A DNA stretch of 64,000 bases from Oceanobacter sp. (lineage in GTDB: Bacteria; Pseudomonadota; Gammaproteobacteria; Pseudomonadales; Oceanobacteraceae), in the NCBI GenBank assembly GCA_002733645.1, contig NVWL01000047.1, forward strand, positions 1 to 64,000. Reading direction: 5' to 3'. Every line of letters begins with the position of its first letter. Positions within the stretch are counted from its first letter, which is position 1. Positions 18,463 through 28,200 of the stretch are shown one piece after another. The position numbers were made by a program, and so were the translations under genes. The notes under the pieces were generated by a model. That model did not search any database. It saw only the letters and a list, made by a program, of their open reading frames with translations, and was not told the origin of the DNA.

Positions 18463-19749
18463 TCAGTCGTCGTCTGGCGAGACTTTACCAACATCGCTGC
18501 TTTCGTAGATAAGGATAGGATCAGCCTCACCACGAATAACCGTATCTTCGATCACGACCTTAGATACATGCTCTTCAGATGGTACGCGATACATGCTATC
18601 AAGCAATGCAGACTCAAGAATCGTACGCAGGCCACGAGCACCTGTTTTACGTTCCATGGCCAACGTTGCTACAGCATCTAACGCTGCATCACGGAACTCA
18701 AGTTCCACAGATTCCATTTCAAACAAGCGCTCATACTGGCGTACCAGAGAATTACGAGGCTCAGTTAAAATACGAACCAAGGCATCTTTATCGAGTTCAT
18801 CAAGTGTTGCCACAACAGGCAAGCGACCAATAAATTCAGGGATTAAACCGAATTTCACCAAATCGCCCGACTGAATTTCACGTAACACATCACCGACAGA
18901 TTTCTCGTCTTTTTTACCCTTAACCGTGGCCGAGAAACCAATACTGCTCTTCTCAGAACGATCACGAATAATATTATCTAGGCCGGCAAACGCACCACCA
19001 CAGATAAACAAGATGTTGGATGTATCCACCTGCAAGAACTCTTGCTGAGGGTGCTTACGCCCGCCTTGTGGAGGAACCGAAGCCACCGTCCCTTCGATCA
19101 GTTTCAGTAAGGCCTGCTGTACGCCCTCACCTGATACATCACGAGTAATGGATGGGTTGTCCGACTTACGTGAAATCTTATCAATTTCATCAATATAAAC
19201 GATGCCACGCTGGGCTTTATCTACATCGTAATCACACTTCTGCAATAGCTTCTGAATGATGTTTTCAACATCTTCACCCACATAACCGGCTTCGGTTAGC
19301 GTGGTGGCATCTGCAATCGTAAATGGCACGTTTAATAAACGAGCCAGCGTCTCAGCCAATAAGGTCTTACCGCTACCCGTTGGGCCGATCAGCAAAATAT
19401 TACTCTTGGACAACTCTACGCCCGTCTTGCCGCCTTGATGCTGCAAGCGCTTGTAATGGTTGTATACCGCTACGGCAAGAACCACCTTGGCCTTATCTTG
19501 GCCAATAACGTATTCATCCAGTGTCGCTTTGATCTCCTGCGGAGTCGGCAGAGCGTCTGAACTACCTTTATTCTCGGCTTCCTGTACTTCTTCACGAATA
19601 ATGTCGTTACAGAGATCGACACATTCATCACAGATAAACACCGAGGGACCAGCAATAAGTTTACGAACTTCATGCTGGCTCTTACCGCAAAATGAGCAGT
19701 AGAGCAGCTTTCCGCTGTCGTCACCTTTGCCTTTTGTATCGTCGGTCAT
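18463..19749 (-). CDS. clpX: ClpX, ATPase subunit of ClpXP
   Basis: A 428-residue AAA+ unfoldase that delivers tagged substrates to ClpP. The N-terminal zinc-binding domain has Cys18, Cys21, Cys40 and Cys43. Walker A is GPTGSGKT at 122-129 and Walker B is IVYIDEIDK. The IGF loop that docks on ClpP is present ([11 protein letters not shown]), as is the GYVGEDVE pore-1 loop. It follows clpP by 97 bases on the same strand, the usual tig-clpP-clpX order. Confidence 0.97.
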   Translation of the reverse strand: MTDDTKGKGDDSGKLLYCSFCGKSQHEVRKLIAGPSVFICDECVDLCNDIIREEVQEAENKGSSDALPTPQEIKATLDEYVIGQDKAKVVLAVAVYNHYKRLQHQGGKTGVELSKSNILLIGPTGSGKTLLAETLARLLNVPFTIADATTLTEAGYVGEDVENIIQKLLQKCDYDVDKAQRGIVYIDEIDKISRKSDNPSITRDVSGEGVQQALLKLIEGTVASVPPQGGRKHPQQEFLQVDTSNILFICGGAFAGLDNIIRDRSEKSSIGFSATVKGKKDEKSVGDVLREIQSGDLVKFGLIPEFIGRLPVVATLDELDKDALVRILTEPRNSLVRQYERLFEMESVELEFRDAALDAVATLAMERKTGARGLRTILESALLDSMYRVPSEEHVSKVVIEDTVIRGEADPILIYESSDVGKVSPDDD

Positions 19750-19846
19750 TCGACTGCCTCGTAGTCTTACTTATTGTATGTTCACAAGATGGTACCTTTT
19801 GGCGGCTATTTCAAGCCGCCAAAGGAAATTCACGTGGAATATTTCG

Positions 19847-20473
19847 TTATGCCCGTTTTGTCAGGACTTCATCAACCAGTCCGTACTCTTTGGCAGTCTC
19901 GGCATCCATAAAGTTATCACGCTCTGTATCGGCAATAATTTTCTCTAATGACTGACCCGTATGCTGAGCCATAATGCGATTTAAGCGATCTTTTGTGTTC
20001 TGGATGTTTTCAGCTTGGATAAGAATATCCGTCGCCTGCCCCTGAGCACCACCACTTGGCTGGTGAATCATCACACGTGAATTAGGTACACTAAAACGCT
20101 TACCTTCGGCACCTGCCGCCAATAGGAATGCACCCATTGAACACGCCTGGCCAATCACCATAGTACTGACGTCGGGCTTAATGAACTGCATGGTGTCATA
20201 GATAGACATCCCCGCAGTGACCGAGCCGCCCGGCGAATTGATATAAAGATGAATATCCTTGTCTGGATTTTCCGACTCAAGGAACAACAGCTGAGCCACT
20301 ACTAGATTGGCCATATGATCTTCAACTGGGCCAACTAGGAAAATCACGCGCTCTTTAAGCAGACGCGAATAAATGTCATATGAACGCTCACCACGTGCAG
20401 ATTGCTCTACAACCATAGGTACCAGCGCATTGGTCTCGATTATTTCTGATTGTTGCTTAATGGAGTCAAACAT
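19847..20473 (-). CDS. clpP: ClpP protease subunit
   Basis: A 208-residue self-compartmentalised serine protease, forming a tetradecamer with ClpX or ClpA. The catalytic triad is Ser112 ([11 protein letters not shown]), His137 (VMIHQPSGG) and Asp186 (DTERDNF). The frame is open back to 20563, but the conserved N-terminus [10 protein letters not shown] and the purine-rich AGGGAGTGCAGGG upstream point to the ATG at 20473. As in E. coli a short propeptide probably precedes the mature Ala/Leu-Val-Pro-Met N-terminus. A terminator-like hairpin separates it from tig, so it needs read-through or its own promoter. Confidence 0.97.
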   Translation of the reverse strand: MFDSIKQQSEIIETNALVPMVVEQSARGERSYDIYSRLLKERVIFLVGPVEDHMANLVVAQLLFLESENPDKDIHLYINSPGGSVTAGMSIYDTMQFIKPDVSTMVIGQACSMGAFLLAAGAEGKRFSVPNSRVMIHQPSGGAQGQATDILIQAENIQNTKDRLNRIMAQHTGQSLEKIIADTERDNFMDAETAKEYGLVDEVLTKRA

Positions 20474-20499
20474 TCGACCCTGCACTCCCTGACAAGAGG

Positions 20500-20536
20500 T
20501 AAAAAAAAACAGCCGTACCCTAAGGGTAGCGACTGT
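20500..20536 (-). terminator. Intrinsic terminator between tig and clpP
   Basis: On the minus strand an 11-12 base-pair stem with one bulge and one G-T pair, with a three-base loop, is followed by nine T residues (A-run at 20501-20509). It lies about 50 bases after the tig stop and 27 bases before the clpP ATG, so transcription of clpP can be separated from tig. Confidence 0.85.
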
Positions 20537-20587
20537 CTTTGAGTTTAGCCATCTATTGGCCAAATGTCAGGTATGAATGGTAAGTTC

Positions 20588-21898
20588 TTACGCAGATTGG
20601 TTCGCCATGCGAACAATTTCTTCATAAGTTGACTCAACCTGGCTAACTTCAGCCGCTGCCATTACCTTCTCTACTACCTGATCTTCCAACGCGAGCGCTT
20701 CAACTTGAGCACGTTGCTGCTGGTTAGTCTGGTAATATTCACGCACCTGATCAGGATCTTGATAAGAAGAAGCAACTTCTTCGATCAACTGCTCAACTTT
20801 TTCGTCAGACGGCTTAAGGTCGTTTGCTTCGATGGCTGCATTCATTAGCAAGCCAACCACAACACGCTTCTCTGCCTGTTCTTTGAACAACTCAGCAGGA
20901 AGCATGCTTGCGTCTAACTGCTGACCGCCACCAAACTGCTGAACAGCTTGCTGACGCAGACGATCAATTTCTTGATCAGTCAGTGCTTTAGGCACTTCAA
21001 TGCTGTTGGTTTCCTGCAAACCAGCAATCACTTGCTGCTTAGTCAGGTTACGGATTGCACGAGCCAGCTCGCGATCCATATTCTTGCGAATCTCTACTTT
21101 AAACTCTTCAAGGTCAGCAGTTTCGATACCGAAGCCTTTGAAGAACTCTTCGTTCAATTCAGACAAAGTAGGCTTCTTAACTGTTTTAACCGTTACCTTG
21201 AACTGAGTCGCTTTACCTTTCAATTCTTCCTTGTGGTAATCATCAGGGAAGTTCAGATCAAGAGTGACCTCTTCGCCCGCTTTCTTACCAGCCAAGCCAG
21301 CTTCGAAGCCTGGGATCATAGAGTTAGAACCCAGAGTTAGGCTGTAATCACTAGCCTCACCACCTTCAAATGCTTCGCCGTCGATAGAACCAGCGAAATC
21401 GATAACCAACTGATCACCGTCTTCTGCTGCTTCTTCAGATTCGTTCCACTGCGCCTGCTGCTTTTGCAGGTTAGAGAGCATAGTTTCAAGGTCTGCATCA
21501 GTTACTTCTGCAGTACGCTGCTCAACCTTGATACCTGAGAAGTCAGCCAAAGTAACTTCAGGGTAGATTTCGAATTTAGCTTTAAACTCAAGGTCCTTAC
21601 CGTCTTCATCAACAGTAGGTTCAAAAGTAGGCATACCAGCAAGCTTTACTTTCTCTTGCTCTACCGCCTGGAAGAAAGACTGCTGCATCTGCTGGTAAAC
21701 AGCTTCGTAGCGGGCCTGTTTGCCGAACATTTTTTTAGCAACATTCGGTGGAATTTTACCCGGACGGAAGCCATCTAACTTGCGGCCTTGTGATAGCTTC
21801 TTCAGCTCAACCGTGACTTTTTGTTCAACTTCTACAGCTGGAACGCCAATAGTCATACAACGCTCAAGACCAGCGGTTGTCTCAATAGACACTTGCAT
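20588..21898 (-). CDS. tig: Trigger factor
   Basis: A 436-residue ribosome-associated chaperone that meets nascent chains at the exit tunnel. The ribosome-binding signature GFRPGKIP lies at 43-50, a FKBP-type prolyl isomerase domain spans about 155-245 (GDQLVIDFAGSIDGEAFEGG and related), and the C-terminal helical arms follow. Length matches the family. It is the first gene of the tig-clpP-clpX-lon-hupB block, and the tRNA cluster lies upstream on the same strand. Confidence 0.97.
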   Translation of the reverse strand: MQVSIETTAGLERCMTIGVPAVEVEQKVTVELKKLSQGRKLDGFRPGKIPPNVAKKMFGKQARYEAVYQQMQQSFFQAVEQEKVKLAGMPTFEPTVDEDGKDLEFKAKFEIYPEVTLADFSGIKVEQRTAEVTDADLETMLSNLQKQQAQWNESEEAAEDGDQLVIDFAGSIDGEAFEGGEASDYSLTLGSNSMIPGFEAGLAGKKAGEEVTLDLNFPDDYHKEELKGKATQFKVTVKTVKKPTLSELNEEFFKGFGIETADLEEFKVEIRKNMDRELARAIRNLTKQQVIAGLQETNSIEVPKALTDQEIDRLRQQAVQQFGGGQQLDASMLPAELFKEQAEKRVVVGLLMNAAIEANDLKPSDEKVEQLIEEVASSYQDPDQVREYYQTNQQQRAQVEALALEDQVVEKVMAAAEVSQVESTYEEIVRMANQSA

Positions 21899-22132
21899 AG
21901 ATGCCTCTCATGTAATTTAACAATGGAGCAACCAGCCTCCGGCCAGTTGCGTAGATATAAAGGTCGCGGATTATAGCTTAAGGCCACCCACGATAAAACC
22001 ACCAAAATTCAGCCACGTTTCTGCAGATATAAAAAGTGAGGTAAAAAAGGGATCGCGCACGATAAAAACAACGTGTAAAAGTGAGTTTGGCGGTAAAACC
22101 AGAGAGTCATCAGGCAATGAAAAAGAGAAAAA

Positions 22133-22208
22133 TGGGGTGGCCGACGGGGATCGAACCCGCGACAACAGGAATCACAATCCTGGACTCTACCGACTGAGCT
22201 ACGGCCAC
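22133..22208 (-). tRNA. tRNA-His (anticodon GTG)
   Basis: A minus-strand cloverleaf with acceptor GTGGCCG/CGGCCAC, discriminator C and encoded CCA, anticodon loop TTGTGAT giving GTG, and T-arm CGGGTTCGATCCCCG. The base just outside the acceptor at 22209 reads G on the minus strand, opposite the discriminator C, which is the extra G-1 that identifies tRNA-His. Confidence 0.97.
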
Positions 22209-22233
22209 CACTACATCCTGCGGAACACCAGAA

Positions 22234-22310
22234 TGGCGCACCCGGCAGGGATTGAACCTGCAACCCTCGGCTTAGAAGGCCGATGCTCTATCCAATTGAG
22301 CTACGGGCGC
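22234..22310 (-). tRNA. tRNA-Arg (anticodon TCT)
   Basis: A 77-base minus-strand cloverleaf with acceptor GCGCCCG/CGGGTGC (one G-U pair), discriminator G and encoded CCA, anticodon loop CTTCTAA giving TCT, and T-arm CAGGTTCAATCCCTG. It is the middle of three tandem tRNAs, 25 bases from tRNA-His. Confidence 0.97.
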
Positions 22311-22336
22311 ACGTCCATTTAATCAAGCAGATTAAA

Positions 22337-22413
22337 TGGTCGGGGTAGAGAGATTCGAACTCCCGACATCTTGGTCCCAAACCAAGCGCGCTACCAGACT
22401 GCGCTATACCCCG
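22337..22413 (-). tRNA. tRNA-Pro (anticodon TGG)
   Basis: A 77-base minus-strand cloverleaf with acceptor CGGGGTA/TACCCCG, discriminator A and encoded CCA, anticodon loop TTTGGGA giving TGG, and T-arm GGAGTTCGAATCTCT (one mismatch). It is the first of the Pro-Arg-His tandem; this cluster between folD and tig is shared with Pseudomonas. Confidence 0.97.
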
Positions 22414-22626
22414 ATCACACTTCTGAGGGGTTACCCCTGAAGTGCGAGCGCATATTATAGTTGGCGCACTTTAACGTCAATGTCTTTTTTAAAAAAATGT
22501 TTAAAAACAATCGCTTCGGTAATTTTTCACACCAGAAGCGAATTAGCAGCCAACAGACCTTTGTTTTAACTTCCTAGCATGAGAAAATCGCGCGCTTATG
22601 AAAACACAGCAAGGTTAATCACCCTT

Positions 22627-23481
22627 ATGTCCGCACAACTCATTGATGGCAACGCAACAGCCAAAGCAATGCGAGAATCAATCCGCCAACGTGTAGAAGC
22701 CCGAACGAAAACAGGCCTACGCGCCCCAGGACTTGCAGTGGTCTTAGTCGGCAATGATCCGGCCTCTGAGGTGTATGTATCCCATAAGCGCAAAGACTGC
22801 GAGCAAGTCGGCATCATTAGTACCGCCTACGACCTCCCAGACACGACCAGCCAAGCTGAGCTAATCACCTTAATAGACGAACTCAACAGCAACGACGAGA
22901 TCGATGGCATTTTGGTACAGCTACCCTTACCTGCCGGGTTAAATTCCGATGAAATTTTAGAGCGCATTGACCCGAAAAAAGACGTCGACGGTTTCCACCC
23001 ATTCAACGTAGGTCGTTTGGCACAGCGCCTTCCTCTACTTCGCCCTTGCACGCCAGCAGGCGTTGTTGATCTACTTGATGGCACAGGCCAAGACATCACC
23101 GGCATGCATGCCGTCATTGTTGGTGCCTCCAACATCGTGGGTCGCCCAATGGGCTTAGAGCTTTTATTAAAAGGCTGCACAGTAACAACGTGCCACCGCT
23201 TTACCAAAGATTTGGCTTCGTTTGTAAAGCAGGCTGATATTGTTGTGGTGGCCGTTGGCAAGCCCGGTATTGTTCAAGGGGAATGGATCAAAGAAGGTGC
23301 CATTGTCATCGATGTCGGCATCAACCGCCTAGAGTCAGGTAAGCTGATCGGCGATGTAGACTTTGAAGCCGCCGCCGAGCGCGCCTCATTCATCACACCG
23401 GTTCCAGGTGGTGTTGGCCCAATGACGCGCGCCAAACTACTAGAAAACACACTATTTGCTTGCGAAGAATTGCATAACTAA
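22627..23481 (+). CDS. folD: Bifunctional methylene-THF dehydrogenase / cyclohydrolase
   Basis: A 284-residue FolD that interconverts 5,10-methylene-, methenyl- and 10-formyl-tetrahydrofolate. The catalytic lysine lies in the [14 protein letters not shown] segment and the substrate signature GILVQLPLP is present. The NADP-binding loop is [13 protein letters not shown] and the C-terminal motif is [10 protein letters not shown]. The frame is open from 22579; the ATG at 22627 gives the family N-terminus MSAQLIDGN and has AAGG 12 bases upstream. It is divergent from the tRNA cluster. Confidence 0.96.
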   Translation: MSAQLIDGNATAKAMRESIRQRVEARTKTGLRAPGLAVVLVGNDPASEVYVSHKRKDCEQVGIISTAYDLPDTTSQAELITLIDELNSNDEIDGILVQLPLPAGLNSDEILERIDPKKDVDGFHPFNVGRLAQRLPLLRPCTPAGVVDLLDGTGQDITGMHAVIVGASNIVGRPMGLELLLKGCTVTTCHRFTKDLASFVKQADIVVVAVGKPGIVQGEWIKEGAIVIDVGINRLESGKLIGDVDFEAAAERASFITPVPGGVGPMTRAKLLENTLFACEELHN

Positions 23482-23504
23482 AAAGCAACTTGGACTTTAA
23501 ACAG

Positions 23505-23538
23505 CATCTGCTTTGACAATGGCTAGTTTAAGCAGATG
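23505..23538. repeat. Inverted repeat downstream of folD
   Basis: Perfect nine-base arms catctgctt and aagcagatg with a 16-base loop begin 24 bases after the folD stop. No T-run follows, so it may be an RNA-end-stabilising hairpin rather than a classical terminator. The rest of the 23482-23670 gap shows nothing recognisable. Confidence 0.5.
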
Positions 23539-23670
23539 TCGCCAACGAATGCTTTAGCGCGTGTCACCGATAAACTTCACCCCAGCACACACAACCTCAT
23601 CCCCAGCTCGTCGTCGGTTGATACTTTTTAAGATACTTTTAAAGGCACCTCTGAACAATTCAGTGGCGAC

Positions 23671-24618
23671 TCAGTAATCCCAACTCACACCCAGTTTAAA
23701 ACGATACTGTTTATAATCTGCCGTTGGCAAATTCGACTGATAAATATCACGCCCAGCGTCCGCTTCGAGCGTCACCCCCCACCAAAGCGGGTACTCAAAG
23801 CCGGCATTCAAACGAATGCGGTTATCTTTTCGACGTTCGCCAATGTCAGTCCAGACCGCCTCATAGTGACGAACCTCCCAAGCCCCCTGAGCCATTAAAC
23901 TGAGTTCACCCACACGGTATTTCCAGCGTAAACGCGAATTAACGGACTTATAACCAAACGGCTCACTTCGGGTGTCTTCATTTCGAAATACACCACGCAG
24001 TGAAATATAATGACGAGTGCGATTAATTAGCCAAAACACATTGGCCCTGCCCCCCAACTGAGTGGCGTCTCGTTCAGGGTAAAGCTCAAAGGTTTTATCG
24101 CCAATATCCACTTGAGCACGCACATACCATTGCGATGAGAAAAAATAGCCAAATGCAGGACTGAGACGACGGAGCGCCATAAAAGGCTGGCCCTCAAGAT
24201 CAGCGTAGGCGATCAAGGCAACAAGATCAGAGGTATAAGCCCCCTTGTTGTATCCCAAACGTAGGTAACCCGTCTGTAAGTTGGTATCAAACTCCGGCGC
24301 TTGCTGCCAGCGCGTGATGCTGTACTCATAACGCCCCTGCCACTCATAACCACTTTGGCTTTTTGATTTCCAGCCTAAATAACCACTCGTGCCTGTCGCC
24401 CAATCACCCTGATTTTGAGTCGTAATATCGGCTTCGGGTAAAATATTGCTGTCATATTCAGAAACAACCGAGGCACCAAATTGAGGCCCAGCCACCACCT
24501 GACCCGAATTTAATATCCCAGCAACGAAAAAAAGAGCAACCGCAGGCGCGGTTACTCTTTTAAATTTTAGAGCGGCAGTCTTGTACTCTGACTTGTGCTT
24601 TAGTGAAAGACAATTCAA
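23671..24618 (-). CDS. Predicted outer-membrane beta-barrel protein, TTG start
   Basis: A 315-residue protein I do not recognise by name. A basic N-terminus and hydrophobic stretch (about 24-40, AVALFFVAGILNSG) end in VVAG, consistent with a signal peptide. The rest alternates polar and aromatic residues in strand-length units and ends in a C-terminal aromatic pattern (LGVSWDY), typical of outer-membrane barrels. The start is TTG at 24618; no better start lies before the hydrophobic core and the gap to the DUF5666 gene is 21 bases. It is the last gene of the protease-DUF5666-barrel group on the minus strand. Some recalled similarity to surface-lipoprotein-assembly barrels is too weak to name it. 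Confidence 0.7.
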   Translation of the reverse strand: MNCLSLKHKSEYKTAALKFKRVTAPAVALFFVAGILNSGQVVAGPQFGASVVSEYDSNILPEADITTQNQGDWATGTSGYLGWKSKSQSGYEWQGRYEYSITRWQQAPEFDTNLQTGYLRLGYNKGAYTSDLVALIAYADLEGQPFMALRRLSPAFGYFFSSQWYVRAQVDIGDKTFELYPERDATQLGGRANVFWLINRTRHYISLRGVFRNEDTRSEPFGYKSVNSRLRWKYRVGELSLMAQGAWEVRHYEAVWTDIGERRKDNRIRLNAGFEYPLWWGVTLEADAGRDIYQSNLPTADYKQYRFKLGVSWDY

Positions 24619-24639
24619 CTCAGTCTCTGCCCTGTCTGA

Positions 24640-26079
24640 TTAGTCGTTTTCTGATTCGTCATCTTCGGTATCATCAGCGTCAGAATCATCAGCGTCAGAA
24701 TCATCCTCGTCGTGATCCTCATAACGATCATCCTCACCGGCTTCTGTTGCCACGATAACACTGCCATCAAATGACCCTTTCACTTCAAGATAGCCACCAA
24801 CTACTAAGGTTGCTACATCAAGTGCACTCAAAGCAGAAAGATCCACCGTAACGCCCAGCATAGTCACGGTCCCAGACACAATATCTATCGAATCAATGGG
24901 CGCTGTGATTTTCACATGACTGTCACTGTCTTCACGTTCAAGACGCAACGCGCGATAGCTACCGTCAGCGTCAACAGTCAATCGCAGCTCAACATAGTCA
25001 CCCGTAACAACTGAGTCCAAATTAAAGTAATACTCATCATCGCGTTCATCGCGCACTCGGGTACGAGTATCAACCGTCGTAGTAATACCCATCACAGTCA
25101 GCGTGCCATCACCAACAGCAGTGACAGGACCTTCCAGCTCAAGTTTAACTTCGCTTTCAAATTCCACTTCTGCCGCGACCAATTGACCATCACCATTAAA
25201 ACTACCTTGAACTTTCACTGTCGCATTCAGTGCCAGTTGAGCTTGAGTTCCATCCTCATATTCAGTTGAACTGGTCAACAACACTTCAGTACCGCCAATC
25301 GTCATAGTGCCGGCGATAGCATCATAGGCAGAGATATAACCAAAGACACGAATTTCACCATCGTGATCACGATACATATCTTCTTGCTCAACTTTACTAG
25401 CGACTAGAACACCAGTATCAAGGCTACCCTCAACTTCCACCAACATGCCGTTACTGATAGCCGAATCTTCCAAGTCCAATGTGGCGACACTACCGTAATC
25501 CACGGTCATGCCAGCAATGGTAAAGGTCATCGCAACATCATCTAAATCCGCAACCGTGCCACGCAGTTCAATATCGGTACTGTCTTCAAGTTCAATGTAA
25601 CTTGCCAGCACAATGCCGTTGCTATCGCGCAGGCCGCTCACCTCAAGGTACTGACCCACGGTAATGGTCTCTAGGTCAACGCCGCTAAAGACGGTCATAG
25701 CATCCACCGAAATGGTCTGTCCAAGAATCACTATAGAGCTAGTGGCTGGATCTACAGAGGTAACAGGGCCACGGATATCGGCGTCATAACTGATACGCAG
25801 CGCCACACCTTCGCTGCCATCATCACGCCCTTCAACAATTACAAGTTGCCCCACGCGTAGCTGATTCTCAACACCACCACTATCATTAATTTCAAATTCT
25901 GTGTCTGTGCTCTGATAATGAACACCGTTGACAATAACACTGCCAAAACCATCAACCGTACCCACCACTGTGCGGCTTTCTTCCGCGGCGGATGATGCGG
26001 AAGAACCGCTACCACCACAGGCAACGAGTAAAATGGATGACGAGAGAATCAAAGCTGGAAAGACGATTGTGTTTTTCAT
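24640..26079 (-). CDS. DUF5666-repeat lipoprotein
   Basis: A 479-residue predicted lipoprotein with signal peptide and lipobox LVAC (lipidated Cys21) followed by a Gly/Ser linker. The body is about five or six repeats of a small beta-barrel-like domain of the DUF5666 type. Each has a phrase of the form G-V-(E)-V-x-G-x-x-(D/N)-x-G-x-x-x-A-x-x-(V/I), for example GQLVIVEGR, GQYLEVSGL, GMLVEVEGS, GYLEVKGS. The C-terminal 30 residues are almost all Asp, Glu and Ser in a repeated SDADD pattern. GAGG precedes the ATG at seven bases. The function is unknown; multiple OB-like repeats and an acidic tail suggest an extracellular metal- or polymer-binding role, which is inference. Confidence 0.75.
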   Translation of the reverse strand: MKNTIVFPALILSSSILLVACGGSGSSASSAAEESRTVVGTVDGFGSVIVNGVHYQSTDTEFEINDSGGVENQLRVGQLVIVEGRDDGSEGVALRISYDADIRGPVTSVDPATSSIVILGQTISVDAMTVFSGVDLETITVGQYLEVSGLRDSNGIVLASYIELEDSTDIELRGTVADLDDVAMTFTIAGMTVDYGSVATLDLEDSAISNGMLVEVEGSLDTGVLVASKVEQEDMYRDHDGEIRVFGYISAYDAIAGTMTIGGTEVLLTSSTEYEDGTQAQLALNATVKVQGSFNGDGQLVAAEVEFESEVKLELEGPVTAVGDGTLTVMGITTTVDTRTRVRDERDDEYYFNLDSVVTGDYVELRLTVDADGSYRALRLEREDSDSHVKITAPIDSIDIVSGTVTMLGVTVDLSALSALDVATLVVGGYLEVKGSFDGSVIVATEAGEDDRYEDHDEDDSDADDSDADDTEDDESEND

Positions 26080-26151
26080 AACGTACCTCGTGAGTTTTAA
26101 GTAGCAGGTATTTATGACCCGCTTGTACTTAATAACGAGCGACTTCCGATT

Positions 26152-27561
26152 TTATTCCTCGTAATTTGCAGTATTTGCGTCAAGATTGAGTAAGCCGAAT
26201 CCAAACACTGCATCGAAGCCAGGCACACCTAAATCCTGAGCCGTACGCTCTAGGACATCTAGTGTTTGTCCACTGGCTAATACACTGGCAGCTAATGCCG
26301 CCGCCACCGAGGTGCCGCTTTTCACAACCATCGAACCCTCAGCATCTGCTAAGCGGATACCGACGCCTGGTGCCGCAAAACGAACGTGATCCCCCTGAAC
26401 TGCACGCGAATAAATACGTAATGCCTTATCAACCGCCGTAATGGCAATTACACCCGGCTGCGCTGCTGGATAACGCGGATAGGCTGCTGGGCCTTCGTTG
26501 CCTACCGATGCCACAACCCGGACGCCTTGCTCTAAAATCGTATCCAGCGCCAACGAAAGTACCTTATTAGGTGGGCCAGATAACGAAAGGCTAATAATGT
26601 CGAGATCATTGCCGATGAGCCAATCCAAGCCTCGGATCAAATCTGCCGCCGATGCTATCACCATGCCCTCAGCTGTACGCCCAAACACTTCTGCATTAAA
26701 AATCGTCGCCTTGGCCAACAAACCACATTCGGCAGTAAATACAGACCCCATCGACGTACCATGACGATAATCTGGTTTGGCCAGCTTGGGATAAAATGGT
26801 TTTTGGCGCACATTATTGCTGTCAAAACACGCATGAGCGACATCAATAGAAGAATCCATCATGCCGATACGCAACGTCTCTTGGGTCATACTATGGACAC
26901 CCATGAGCCGAGCGGCTTCTTTTGGCATGAGCCCTAGCTCGCCGATGGCAGCCTCTTCAGAATCCAAAGTATAAACATGGTTTTTCTCAGCGCTCTGCGG
27001 ACGCTCTTCAGCAAACGTTACCAACAACTGACCGAGGCGATCTAATTTCTCTACGGAGCGAACGTCCGCCCCGGATTCTAGGGCTCGCTCCAAAGAGGCC
27101 TCATCCATTAACTCAATATATTCATCTGGAACAAACAGAACTTCTAAATCATCAAGGCGCTCATCCAACTCCGCCAACTGATGAATTGATTCCAGATCAT
27201 CTGGGAGTTTATGCTCTGTGCGCTCGAGACGATCTTCCATATGATCCTCAAGATCATCTTCAAAGTCGTCGTCTATTTTCTGGTGTTTTTCGAACATATC
27301 CTCTAGGCGATCTTCGAGGTCATCGTCAAAGTCTTCGGCTCTTTCCATTCGTGCTTCAAGTTGATCTTCGAGCTCGTCTTCTAATTCATCTTCTAGGTGT
27401 GTCTCAGCGTCTTCACGTTCATCCTCCGAATCCTCCAAGGCTTGCAACTGCTCTTCTGCGAGATCTTCAAGATTGTCTTCCAGATCATCATCACTGGCAT
27501 GGCAGAGATTACCGGACAGTGCCAGAATAACAGCCAATAATGTAAGGTTGATAATATGCAA
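26152..27561 (-). CDS. Subtilisin-like (S8) peptidase with acidic LED-repeat N-terminal region, TTG start
   Basis: A secreted serine peptidase of about 469 residues. The frame opens at a TTG at 27573, but the TTG at 27561 has GGAG seven to ten bases upstream and gives a clean signal peptide ending in NLCHA, so it is preferred. Residues about 22-120 are an extreme acidic, helical stretch built from LEDxLED units. The S8 catalytic triad, numbered from 27561, is Asp236 (GMMDSSID), His267 (RHGTS) and Ser418 (SGTSVAAA), with the oxyanion Asn355 in GNEGP. All are present, so the enzyme should be active. It is divergent from an ECF sigma factor across about 100 bases and upstream of the DUF5666 lipoprotein gene. 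The substrate is unknown; it may process the neighbouring lipoprotein. Confidence 0.85.
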   Translation of the reverse strand: MHIINLTLLAVILALSGNLCHASDDDLEDNLEDLAEEQLQALEDSEDEREDAETHLEDELEDELEDQLEARMERAEDFDDDLEDRLEDMFEKHQKIDDDFEDDLEDHMEDRLERTEHKLPDDLESIHQLAELDERLDDLEVLFVPDEYIELMDEASLERALESGADVRSVEKLDRLGQLLVTFAEERPQSAEKNHVYTLDSEEAAIGELGLMPKEAARLMGVHSMTQETLRIGMMDSSIDVAHACFDSNNVRQKPFYPKLAKPDYRHGTSMGSVFTAECGLLAKATIFNAEVFGRTAEGMVIASAADLIRGLDWLIGNDLDIISLSLSGPPNKVLSLALDTILEQGVRVVASVGNEGPAAYPRYPAAQPGVIAITAVDKALRIYSRAVQGDHVRFAAPGVGIRLADAEGSMVVKSGTSVAAALAASVLASGQTLDVLERTAQDLGVPGFDAVFGFGLLNLDANTANYEE

Positions 27562-27594
27562 AACAGTCTCCAAGAATTTAAGCCTTCACTTACT

Positions 27595-27657
27595 GTAACG
27601 AACAAAACGCTAATTTATTTCACAAATCAGGGAATATTTTTATAAAAGGATCGTTAC
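27595..27657. promoter_or_regulatory. Divergent promoter region with mirrored GTAACGA motifs
   Basis: The gap between the S8 peptidase and the sigma gene has GTAACGA at 27595-27601 on the plus strand and the same heptamer on the minus strand at 27657-27651, each pointing toward its gene. ECF sigma factors often recognise AAC-containing -35 boxes, so these could be the shared recognition element of a self-regulating unit. No convincing -10 pair is visible at standard spacing. Confidence 0.35.
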
Positions 27658-27664
27658 TCATTAT

Positions 27665-28198
27665 ATGACAACTCAAGAACAAGCATTCCGCCAACGGCTG
27701 ATAGATATGCTGCCGATACTGCGACGCTATTGCTATGCCCTGACAGGTGACCGGCACAACGCCGATGATTTACTGCAAGCCAGTGTAGAAAAAGCACTGC
27801 AACGCTGGCAGCAGTATCAACCGGACACGGAATTTGATCGTTGGATGATCCGGCTGTGCCGCAATCACTGGATAGATACCATGAGAACCAACAAGCCGAA
27901 CGAAGAATTTCAGGAAGAATATATGGCGCAAGATACGACCGCCAACCCAGAGTCGCTGACCATCAGTCAGAATGCCCTTGATCAACTCCAAGAACGCATC
28001 AGTAAACTCAGCGAAGGACTGCGCATGGCACTGTATCTCGTAGCAGTAGAAGGCCGCAGCTACCAAGAAGCTGCGAATATTCTAGACGTCCCGACCGGCA
28101 CTATCATGAGCCGAATAGCCCGAGCTCGTCAGCAACTGGCTGACGGCCCTAGTGACGACAGAGACAACGCACAGACAAGGCAAAGACCTGCGAGGTGA
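27665..28198 (+). CDS. ECF-type RNA polymerase sigma factor
   Basis: A 177-residue sigma-70-family factor of extracytoplasmic-function size. Region 2 spans about 10-80 (GDRHNADDLLQASVEKAL, then FDRWMIRLCRNHWID) and region 4 about 115-160 with the helix-turn-helix RSYQEAANILDVPTGTIMSRIARAR. No region 1.1 or region 3 is present. A basic tail follows. Its stop overlaps the leader of the anti-sigma gene, so the two are coupled. It is divergent from the S8 peptidase and is the likely regulator of the peptidase-DUF5666-barrel genes. Confidence 0.9.
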   Translation: MTTQEQAFRQRLIDMLPILRRYCYALTGDRHNADDLLQASVEKALQRWQQYQPDTEFDRWMIRLCRNHWIDTMRTNKPNEEFQEEYMAQDTTANPESLTISQNALDQLQERISKLSEGLRMALYLVAVEGRSYQEAANILDVPTGTIMSRIARARQQLADGPSDDRDNAQTRQRPAR

Positions 28199-28200
28199 TT

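Noticed and set aside
22827-23261. 144-codon frame antisense to folD
   Set aside because: It is fully inside folD, whose motifs are complete; Ser/Pro-rich translation typical of an antisense shadow.
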